DNA of 24,468 nt. Source: a virus. Positions within the stretch are counted from its first letter, which is position 1, and each line of letters begins with the position of its first letter. The stretch is taken from positions 1 to 24,468 of IMG/VR virus record IMGVR_UViG_3300047551_002086, one strand, 5' to 3'. The position numbers and the translations under genes were made by a program. Under the pieces are notes generated by a model. It was not told the origin of the DNA. It saw nothing but the letters and a program-made list of their open reading frames with translations, and made no database searches. Shown one piece after another: positions 14,257 to 22,600 of this stretch.

Positions 14257-14982
14257 ATGACTTTTGATGACTTGATTAAAACGTTTAAGGTGCAACCAGA
14301 CCTCAATAGAGAATTCTGGACACCAGAAAACAAACTCAATCCAACCATTCGTAAAGCTCTTTTGAGAATCGCAAAAGAGTTCTATGATGGTATTGAATTG
14401 GAAAACAAACCAAAAATCAAGGACATCGTATTTACTGGAAGTTTAGCAAACTATAATTATTCAAATTATTCTGACGTTGACCTTCATTTATTGTTTGATT
14501 TTGGAAAAGACAAGGAACTACTATCACAGTTTTTCTTGTTGGCAAAGTCAAAGTGGAATGATAAACACGATATTACTGTCAAAGGATATGATGTAGAAGT
14601 TTATGCAGAGGACGAAAAATCCCCACACGTATCTACTGGATTGTATAGTGTAATGAAAGACAAGTGGATTAAAGAACCAAAGAAAGAAACACCTGTATTT
14701 GATGAACTTGACGTAAAAACAAAGGTCAATTACTTTGTGGGTATGGTTAAGCAACTTTTTCAACAATATCAAGAAGGTAAGTTAGAAGGGTTGGATACTA
14801 AAATTGAAAAATTACGTGATAAGTTATCTAAGTTTAGACAAGGTGGATTACAACTTGGTGGTGAATTCTCAACAGAAAACATCGCATTTAAATTATTACG
14901 TCGAGCAGGATATATGGATAAGTTGGCAAAGTTGCAAGATGCGGTAGTAGATAAACAACTTTCAGTATCGGAAGTAAAGTAA
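14257..14982 (+). CDS. Nucleotidyltransferase-fold protein in the baseplate cassette
   Basis: A 241-residue protein with the signature of the polymerase-beta/MNT nucleotidyltransferase superfamily: FTGSLANYNYSNYSDVDLHL, that is G61-S62, an eleven-residue gap-like spacing, then D73-V-D75, and a third acidic strand YDVEVYAED (111-119, D112/E114). These are the residues that hold two metal ions and the NTP. The N-terminal part (1-50) is helical; residues 150-241 are a helical C-terminal half with a coiled-coil-like QYQEGKLEGLDTKIEKLRDKL segment and an RRAGYMDKLAKL end. The family transfers NMP to nucleic acid, protein or small molecules. Here the substrate is unknown. The gene is in line, with zero and one base gaps, between a DNRLRE-like protein and structural genes, so it is co-expressed with virion parts. 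Whether it is in the virion or acts on the host is not shown. Confidence 0.75.
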   Translation: MTFDDLIKTFKVQPDLNREFWTPENKLNPTIRKALLRIAKEFYDGIELENKPKIKDIVFTGSLANYNYSNYSDVDLHLLFDFGKDKELLSQFFLLAKSKWNDKHDITVKGYDVEVYAEDEKSPHVSTGLYSVMKDKWIKEPKKETPVFDELDVKTKVNYFVGMVKQLFQQYQEGKLEGLDTKIEKLRDKLSKFRQGGLQLGGEFSTENIAFKLLRRAGYMDKLAKLQDAVVDKQLSVSEVK

Positions 14983-14983
14983 T

Positions 14984-16321
14984 ATGTCAATTTTAAATGT
15001 CATAAATAAAACTATAGTAGAAGCAACAGAATTTACAACAGGATCTTCTGATTTAAATTTACGTATACCATTATCTTCTGGTGAAACTGTTCAATTTACA
15101 GCGGAAACACAATTTTTTACACCTCGACAAATTGCAACAAATCGTTCAAGCGTAATCGGAATACCACAAGAGGAATTAGTAGAATATACAGCAAAAAATA
15201 TTCCTGTTGTTAAATTACCAGTTGGCTTAGTAGATATTACATCACCACAATATTATCCTGTATCTATCGTATCGGATGTCTATCAACAGGTAGAAATAGA
15301 CAACTTTTTTCAAGAACTAGTGGATGACTTGGAAGTACCTGATGATAATCGTGCATTACAAACATTAAGAGATCAAAGAGATGCTGCTATGTTAGCAGCG
15401 ATGTCTTTAGACGATTTGGCAGCTGCGGTTTCATCTGGTGACCCAGAAGCTATTAATGAAGCTAATGAAGCAATTAATGATGGACTAGCATCGGCAATAC
15501 AGGATGAGCAAGGAGATCCTTCGGCAGTATTGACTCCAGAAGAAGCAGACGAATTAGGGGCACTAGATTTGGTTGGACTAACGGATGATTATGGAACGAC
15601 TGATGGTGCAGCCGATATTATCGATCCAACACCAGAAGTATTGGATGAAGATTTAATTCAACGACTTCCAAGAGTCGCTGGAAAAATTAAGGGTACAGAA
15701 ATTATTAATCAAGCTATTGACCTTCTTAATAGTGGTATTCAAGCAGTTGAAGAATCAACTCAAAGTGGTGTAGATGAAGATGGTAAGTGTAAATATATTA
15801 CTATTGCGAAGGGTAAAAAAGGGTTCAGAGGCATCGGTAAGAAAAAAGAACGTAAAGTATCTAGAGCCGATACCCAAAAAAAATTAGATGCAATTTTACA
15901 AGATATTGAAGCACAACGTTCAAGTCCAAACACACTCACAGAGACAAAGAGTGGTATTCCAACGTATGTTAAAGTACAGAAATTAAATATTTTTCAAAGA
16001 GCAATTAATGGTATTAAACAAGCTGGTGTACTTGGAGTTATAGTTGGTGCAGTAGCTACTGTAGCAACTGGTGGTTTGGCATTAGCGGCAGGATCAACAT
16101 TAGCTGCCGCAGCCACGACAGGAGCAACCTTTGGTGCAGTTGGTGCAGGTGTTATTACAGCTACAGGCACAGCAGGAAATATTTTAGCCGGTGGAAATTC
16201 AGTATCACAATCCGCACAGGCTAGAAAAGGGTACAGACTAATGAAAAAAGAAGATGCATTAAAAGTATTTGAACGTACTAAAGAACAATTAGAGAAAATA
16301 TTAGCTAAGGATTGCGAATAA
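14984..16321 (+). CDS. Low-complexity virion-cassette protein with long Gly/Ala hydrophobic segment
   Basis: A 445-residue protein I do not recognise. Residues 1-105 are beta-like (SDLNLRIPLSSGETVQFTAETQFF, IPVVKLPVGLVDITSP). A helical acidic region (about 105-235) is rich in Ala, Asp and Glu (NEANEAINDGLASAIQDEQ, TPEEADELGAL). A basic stretch (KGKKGFRGIGKKKERK, near 273-290) follows, then a Lys/Gln helix. At about 345-403 is a continuous stretch made almost only of Gly, Ala, Val, Thr, Leu and Ile (VLGVIVGAVATVATGGLALAAG and on). The end is a charged helix (KKEDALKVFERTKEQLEKIL) with a cysteine near the C-terminus. The Gly/Ala stretch is long enough to span or insert into a membrane twice. 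Start is one base after the preceding TAA. A role in contact with the host membrane is possible, but equally it could be a flexible structural segment. Confidence 0.68.
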   Translation: MSILNVINKTIVEATEFTTGSSDLNLRIPLSSGETVQFTAETQFFTPRQIATNRSSVIGIPQEELVEYTAKNIPVVKLPVGLVDITSPQYYPVSIVSDVYQQVEIDNFFQELVDDLEVPDDNRALQTLRDQRDAAMLAAMSLDDLAAAVSSGDPEAINEANEAINDGLASAIQDEQGDPSAVLTPEEADELGALDLVGLTDDYGTTDGAADIIDPTPEVLDEDLIQRLPRVAGKIKGTEIINQAIDLLNSGIQAVEESTQSGVDEDGKCKYITIAKGKKGFRGIGKKKERKVSRADTQKKLDAILQDIEAQRSSPNTLTETKSGIPTYVKVQKLNIFQRAINGIKQAGVLGVIVGAVATVATGGLALAAGSTLAAAATTGATFGAVGAGVITATGTAGNILAGGNSVSQSAQARKGYRLMKKEDALKVFERTKEQLEKILAKDCE

Positions 16322-16322
16322 T

Positions 16323-17213
16323 ATGTCTAACCAAAAAAATTACGTTCAACAAATTCCAACATCTCCACAAGTATTTTCTGTTTCTCGTATTGCTGAATCA
16401 GAAAATGACATAGATATTATACAAGGTAGATTACCAGGACAATTTGGATTTGATGCTGACGATAATGTTGAAATGCACTTCTATGATTCTGTAAATCGAC
16501 TAGTAGGTTCGGTTGTAATTCCTGTAAGTACAGGTATAATTTCGGCAAGAACTGTACTATTACCAGATGGAACGCAAGATGAAAAAGTAGTTATAGATAT
16601 GACACGAGTTCAAAAAGAACTTGGATTGTTAATATCACCTGGAACTTATTCGGTCACTATAAATTTATTTTCAAATGAAATTGGTTCTTACACCAATCCA
16701 AAAATGATTATTGAAGAAGTTTCACCGTCAAGAACAGAATTACGACTTGGTTTTAATAACGTAGTTACACAAACCGAATCAAATGAATTATTTGAATTTG
16801 TACAACCATCGGTTCCACGAGTAATTGCCGCAGGATTAGTCAGTAGTGTTATGGGAGTAAATGAAGCAGATATAATTGGACAGACTGCAGATGGAGTACC
16901 TGTGGGTACTATTCAAATACAAGAATTTATTAATAAGGTATTGGAAGAACTACAAACAACGAATCCGGATTTAATATTCTCCCTTACAGATTTAGAAGCA
17001 GACGCACCAGATAATTTAAATTTAACAATAGAATTTTTATCAAATGCTATTTATGATGAGTTTGTAAATTTATTAGAAACAACAAAAAATACTGCACAAT
17101 TTGATAGATTACAAGAAAGTGAATTGACAGCACTGATTGCACGTGCAGTAGATAATGCATTAATTAATAATAACATTAATCTGTTCACACAGAGTACAGT
17201 TAGATACGTTTGA
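16323..17213 (+). CDS. Beta-rich structural protein of unknown function (296 aa)
   Basis: Starts one base after the preceding TAA. Residues 15-135 form a beta-sandwich-like domain: VFSVSRIAESENDIDIIQGRLPG, VEMHFYDSVNRLVGSVVIPVSTG, EKVVIDMTRVQKELGLLISPGTYSVTINLF and a KMIIEEVSPSRTELRL segment. This last strand-turn-strand (EEVSPSRTEL) is one I associate with tail proteins of T4-like phages from marine bacteria, from memory. The second half (about 150-296) is mainly helical with acidic helices and a QSTVRYV end. No enzymatic motif, membrane segment or cysteine cluster. Its place in the wedge cassette suggests a tail or fibre-attachment component. Confidence 0.7.
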   Translation: MSNQKNYVQQIPTSPQVFSVSRIAESENDIDIIQGRLPGQFGFDADDNVEMHFYDSVNRLVGSVVIPVSTGIISARTVLLPDGTQDEKVVIDMTRVQKELGLLISPGTYSVTINLFSNEIGSYTNPKMIIEEVSPSRTELRLGFNNVVTQTESNELFEFVQPSVPRVIAAGLVSSVMGVNEADIIGQTADGVPVGTIQIQEFINKVLEELQTTNPDLIFSLTDLEADAPDNLNLTIEFLSNAIYDEFVNLLETTKNTAQFDRLQESELTALIARAVDNALINNNINLFTQSTVRYV

Positions 17214-17221
17214 GGTAATAT

Positions 17222-18769
17222 ATGGCAAATGCAGCAGATTATTTAAGATTAGATACTTCGCAACTTCTTAACACATATAAGTTAAGAACGCGTAATATTG
17301 AAGCACGTAGATTTGTTGCAACTAACGTAGCACCAAATTATGTGCTTTCGGTAACTGTGACTACAACTCTATCTGCAATCACACTAACACCATCATCATT
17401 TACCTTACAACCAAACGCATCGGCAATAGTAACGGTAGAGTACGACTCGACAGAACTTGAACTATTATCGGCGGGTACTTTAGAAGGTGCTATAAACTTG
17501 TCAGTGTCTGCCGCACCTATCGTAGTTCCAGAAATTCCAACTCCACCATCATTACCACCAATACCAGAAGCACCAAGACAAATTATTTCACGAGTACAAC
17601 TAACACCATCTAATTTTACGTTTACGGAAGTAAATGAAACAAATCAATACACGGCGGTGTTATTAGTTGACGATGCACCAGTTGCAGCTACATTCGAATG
17701 GTCACTAGAAAATAATTTATCGCAAGCATTTAGTATAAGTGATAGTGGTGTTGTTAGAGTGTTAAAAGATAATATTAATACCGCAACTGTAAGTGCAAAA
17801 GTATTGACACCACGACAATACGCAAGTACTACCGGATTAGCAATAGCAGCAGCAAACATTCCAATATTAATTCGTGAAGGCGGACCACCAGTACCAACTA
17901 CTGGTAATCTAAGGGTAGTCGTAGATGGTTTGCGTAATATTGGAGCAAACGTAAGTATATCGGGATTAAATCAAACCATAACAGAAACCACAACATTTAG
18001 TAACATTCCTGCAGGAACATATACAGTAACACCAAATGTAGTATCACTTGGTGGTACAAATTACAATCCATCTGGTGGTGGTGAAATTTATGTTAGTGCC
18101 GGAACAACACAAGAAATTAGAATTACATACATTAAACAATTACCACCTGACGTAAACTCCATTCAAATTATGAGTGTTACAAATGCCAAGGGTGCTAAAC
18201 TTACGGAAACCTCAGTATTAAATGTAGGAAATACATTAGTTGTAACAGCGCAAACATATAGAAATGGTGTACCAACAGCTCTTGGTCCTATCAAATTTAA
18301 CGTAAATGGTACAGTAGAAGGTGTAATAGAAGTTGCACCAAATACATCTGGTGAAGCAACAGCCAGATTTAAAATCTCACAACCAGGATTAATTAATATT
18401 AGTGCAATTAATGATATAGCTGGTTCTGTAACTGGTAGAGTAGGATCAATTCGAGCTAGTAACTATTCTATTAGAATAACATCACCAAATAATATAATTG
18501 CAGGACAGTGTACAGCAGTGACAGCTGTTGTATTACAAGACGGTGTAGAAACAAGTATTCCTGTAGAAATTGACATTAATAGTTTGGTAGGTAGAATAAC
18601 TACCGAGCCTTGCGGAGTTACGCAGCCAGCACCGGTAGGTGGTGGTGGTAGAATTATAGATACTGGAATAAGTGCTGGTAATTCAACCGCCGGCGGATTT
18701 GGTGGAGCAACAAGTGGTGGACAATTTAATCAAATTGTTAGCGTAGACCAAGGCATTAACGCAATATAA
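17222..18769 (+). CDS. Multi-domain Ig/PEGA-like tail protein
   Basis: A 515-residue protein made of beta domains joined by linkers. After a short N-terminal segment, residues about 40-100 form a strand-rich unit (VTVTTTLSAITLTPSSFTLQPNASAIVTVEY). A proline-rich linker (EIPTPPSLPPIPEAP, near 103-117) leads to a second unit with BIG2-like LTPSNFTFTEVNETNQYTA. A third, about 225-305, resembles PEGA domains (LRVVVDGLRNIGANVSISG, then FSNIPAGTYTVTPN). A fourth, about 310-400, is Ig-like (ALGPIKFNVNGTVEGVIEVA). The C-terminus has QCTAVTAVVLQDG and a Gly/Ser/Thr-rich tail (about 470-515). Such modules in tail proteins are usually displayed outside the virion and are linked with weak adhesion to cell surfaces. 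The start has GAGGT (17212-17216) overlapping the previous stop. The gene could well be longer-lived in the population as a fast-changing adhesin. Confidence 0.72.
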   Translation: MANAADYLRLDTSQLLNTYKLRTRNIEARRFVATNVAPNYVLSVTVTTTLSAITLTPSSFTLQPNASAIVTVEYDSTELELLSAGTLEGAINLSVSAAPIVVPEIPTPPSLPPIPEAPRQIISRVQLTPSNFTFTEVNETNQYTAVLLVDDAPVAATFEWSLENNLSQAFSISDSGVVRVLKDNINTATVSAKVLTPRQYASTTGLAIAAANIPILIREGGPPVPTTGNLRVVVDGLRNIGANVSISGLNQTITETTTFSNIPAGTYTVTPNVVSLGGTNYNPSGGGEIYVSAGTTQEIRITYIKQLPPDVNSIQIMSVTNAKGAKLTETSVLNVGNTLVVTAQTYRNGVPTALGPIKFNVNGTVEGVIEVAPNTSGEATARFKISQPGLINISAINDIAGSVTGRVGSIRASNYSIRITSPNNIIAGQCTAVTAVVLQDGVETSIPVEIDINSLVGRITTEPCGVTQPAPVGGGGRIIDTGISAGNSTAGGFGGATSGGQFNQIVSVDQGINAI

Positions 18770-18780
18770 GGTAAATTAAT

Positions 18781-19680
18781 ATGTCAACAACAAGATACGT
18801 AACGGGTGATTCGGAAGGGGTAATAACACTAACAGCTAGAGCGTTTGATCCTGATGGTTCTCCAATTATTCAACAATTTAGTGTAAAGGTAAATCCTCAA
18901 CCACTTGTACCAAAGTGTTATACAAGTGTACAGGCGTTAAGTCCAGTACAACAAGATATTGGTTCTGCCTGTGCTCAATTTGGTATTGCCAACACTTACT
19001 ACTTGGGTGCACCACGAAATACATTTTACTTAGATGACTCGTGTTCAACAATCGCACCAGATGGATTCTATAAAACAGAAAATGATAATTGGATAAGTAT
19101 CAACGGTGGTGTAATAAGACAACAAGGATCTTGTTCGTCTATAGCTACAAGAACTGGCAACGTAGATGTACAGCAACTTCGTAACAGATTTGCAGCTACG
19201 GGTGGTGCTCGTGTAGCAACACCACCTGGTAGTGGACCACAACGATTTGAAACTGGTGGAGTAACTAATCTTGGACCAATATCTTCAACTAGAATTGAAG
19301 GATTGAGACAACAAGTATTTATACCAGAACCAACATTTACACCACCATCTCCAACATTAGTAAAACCAGACCCAGCATTTATAGCAGAAAGAGCAGCAGC
19401 AAAAGCAGCACAACAATTGACACAAGTACCAGAACAAGCAATTTTGTCTACAACTGTGTCTCAAATAGTAGGATCACAAAGAACTGCAAGACAAAATGTG
19501 GCGGCAACACCAATTACAATACCATCAATATTTACTCCAGCAGTAGCACCAGCACCAACACCAGTATTTGGTTGTGTTGACCCAACGGCAGTAAATTACA
19601 ATCCAAATGCAACAGTAGACGATGGTTCGTGTCAGTATCAACAACGTGGGTTTACAGTAGATAACGTGGAACAACTATAA
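18781..19680 (+). CDS. Tail protein with cysteine-bearing domain and C-terminal DDGSC motif
   Basis: A 299-residue protein that begins with an Ig-like end (TGDSEGVITLTARAFDPDGSP), as if continuing the preceding adhesin. Residues about 45-120 hold a cysteine-bearing domain: KCYTSVQAL, IGSACAQFG, a YYLGAPRNTFYLDDSCS strand, APDGFYKTENDNWISINGG and GSCSS. This resembles a short module found in Bacteroidetes-linked proteins. A linker with QQ, Pro and Ala runs (about 150-255, AERAAAKAAQQ) follows. Residues 262-283 carry GCVDPTAVNYNPNA...DDGSC, a motif common in secreted proteins of marine Bacteroidetes and some large viruses. The protein has seven or more cysteines, unlike the rest of the cassette. 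Likely a surface-exposed tail or fibre part. The Bacteroidetes resemblance says something of the domain's origin but not of the host. Confidence 0.7.
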   Translation: MSTTRYVTGDSEGVITLTARAFDPDGSPIIQQFSVKVNPQPLVPKCYTSVQALSPVQQDIGSACAQFGIANTYYLGAPRNTFYLDDSCSTIAPDGFYKTENDNWISINGGVIRQQGSCSSIATRTGNVDVQQLRNRFAATGGARVATPPGSGPQRFETGGVTNLGPISSTRIEGLRQQVFIPEPTFTPPSPTLVKPDPAFIAERAAAKAAQQLTQVPEQAILSTTVSQIVGSQRTARQNVAATPITIPSIFTPAVAPAPTPVFGCVDPTAVNYNPNATVDDGSCQYQQRGFTVDNVEQL

Positions 19681-19686
19681 TAAAAT

Positions 19687-22600
19687 ATGGCACTTAACTC
19701 TGGTATAAAATCATTACCGCTTGTAGTCGCGGTTTACGAAGCAGACTTGAATCCTGGTGAAACTTCTGTATCATTAGGATTGAAGATTGATACATACGAA
19801 CCTATACAGGTAAATCTTCGTGATGCCTTAGTTTCTGTGCTATCCAGAGAGGTATCTACACAAGTACAATCTTACATAGATAAGGACAGATTTTTAAAGA
19901 CATTAATTAATTTTGGTGAAGATACACAACGATTAGTAACAAACTGGAAGTTAGATCCTAACGATCCTACTAAATTATTAGTAAAGTTATTATCACCACT
20001 TGATTTTGACCTAGATGTAGGTAATAGAGTATTCATCAGTCGTGAAGTAGCAAACTCGGTCGTTGACACTATCAAGTTAGAATTAATTCCACAACCAGAT
20101 ACATCGTTGTGGTTACGACCAAAAAACACAGAAGTCAAGAGTTTTATAAGTGATACCGAATTATTAAATATTTACGGTCGTAAGATATCAAACCAAACAC
20201 TTTCTAGTATTGGTATTGATGTAACTGGTTCGGAAGATCAGTATGGCGGTTATACATTTAAAAATAACTTATTACGTCAGTGGTTTACAGATGATTACAA
20301 ATCTGTTGAACTTAATGTTGATTACACAAATTATGCAAATTTCATAACATATGGTTCGGCAAAATTACGACTAGATGCATTTAAGCAAAAAATTACAAAA
20401 ATTCGTGAATTAGAAAACAAAGCAAAATTTTATAGTGCTGGTAGCCAAGATTCTATTTTTGGATTCTCCGAAACTGTAATTGATGTACCAACAATTTATT
20501 ATGTGTCTACCTCATTAGCAAGTCCTGTTTTAATTACAGAATCAGGATCAGCAACGGTAACGACAGGATCTACAGTAAGTATATTTTCAGTTGATGCATT
20601 ACCATCCGCAGCAGCATATTTGGTAGAAACTTCTAAAGAAGCCGCACTTGAAATTGAAAATATTATTCGTAGCTTTGATGGATATGAAAGATATTTGTTC
20701 TATGAATCAGGAAGTGCATATAGTGCAAGTGTATACTGGCAATTAAATGGAACGGAATATAATTCAGATGGTACATGGCCGAAGAAAGATCAAGATGGTA
20801 ATTTATATAGTCCAACGAGTGCACAAGTAACTACTTGGTATGAACTACAATCGGCTATTGCAGAACGGTATGACGAAAATAATGTAAATTTATTATCAAA
20901 CGCAATACCTCAATATTTACAAGACGATATAAATTCACAAGAGTTCATAAAATTTACACAACTTATTGGTCACTTCTTTGATACTATAAAGATTTATATA
21001 GACCAAATGCCATATCTGTATGATAGACGAGTTAATGCAACCGAAGGTCTATCACAAGATTTAATATGGAATGTTGCAAAATCATTTGGATTATCACTCA
21101 CCAATCCAGATTCCGCTGCATCATTATATAGCTTTACTACAGATGGAAGCGTACCAAAGAAACGAGAACAAGTCACAGAGCTTTACAAGCGTTTCTTACA
21201 CAACGCACCATATCTCAATAGAATCCGTGGTACACCAAACGCATTAAAAGCATTATTGGGTATTTTTGGTTTGAACGAACAAGTAGTAGGTATTCGTGAA
21301 ACAAATACCACAACAACTGGTAGCTTTGAAATATTTGATGAAGTAACTAATGCATTAAACTTCAATACGGGTTCATATCTCGTATTACCTATGACGGGTT
21401 CATTACAACGTCAAACATATACACTACAATTTAGATTCAATAATGCTACACAAGCAACTACTACACTAGGTGTGGGAGACACGGGTGCACCATCTGGTTC
21501 GTGGGTAATAAACCTAGCAACGCATCCATCAGCATCTTCAACATACGGACGTATTGAAATAAAAGACACGATTGGTGAAGTGTTGTTAAGTAGTAGCTAT
21601 GCAGATATGTTTGATAGTGAAGATTATTATGATGTGATGGTTCGTTATGATGGACCAACCGTAACACTTAACGTAGCACACTCAGACGGTGAAGAAATAT
21701 TGTATTCATCAAGTATGAGTACAACTGGCTCATATTTACGTGATGCGTGGAATGCAACACAAAACTTCTATTTAGGTGGTTCTGGCTCGTTAAGTTTAAA
21801 TAATTTTAATGGATTGGTCGATGAAGTTCGTGTTTGGGGTGAAAAAATTACAGACCAACGATTCTACGAACAAGTACTTGACCCTGGTAGTTTTGTAGGT
21901 AATAATTACCAATCACCTGTTGAAGCATTAAGTGTACGATTGTCATTCCATACACCAAAAAATCTTTGGTCTGGTAGTATATCGAACGAAAGCCCATACA
22001 GAAATAAGGAAGGTGACCCTACACGACCACCTACATTAATTGAACCAAATCCCGTCACAGGTCCACTACCAAATATAACAAATATTATTGCCGTTGGGTT
22101 TGAAAGTAAGACAGCTTACCCATACAGTATGGCACGTGTAAGTAGAAAGGTAAAACAATATACCACAAATAATAGTGCATATTCGTATGGTAGTAATAAT
22201 ATTATAATTGCACCACCTGCAGTATTTACTGAAACTGGTGAAGGTGGTGAACTTATACTCCACAGAACAAAGAGTATTGTTAATAATGAAGAACGAAGAA
22301 AGCAACAACAAACCAAGAGATACCTTGGCTTCTTCGTATCACCAACAGATGCGGTAAACAATTTACTCATTCGTGCATTAGGTAATATTGACGTAAAGGG
22401 ATTAGTAGGTATCAACACACGATACGAATCAAGATATACTGGTATAGAAGCTCTTCAAAATTACTATAAGCAGTACTATAATGCAACAGTAAATATTCCA
22501 CAATTCGTCAGATTCTTTGACGAATTAGCACCAACACTCTTTGAACAAGCAAGTCAATTGGTACCAGCAAAAACCGTTTTACAATCTGGTATAGTAATTG

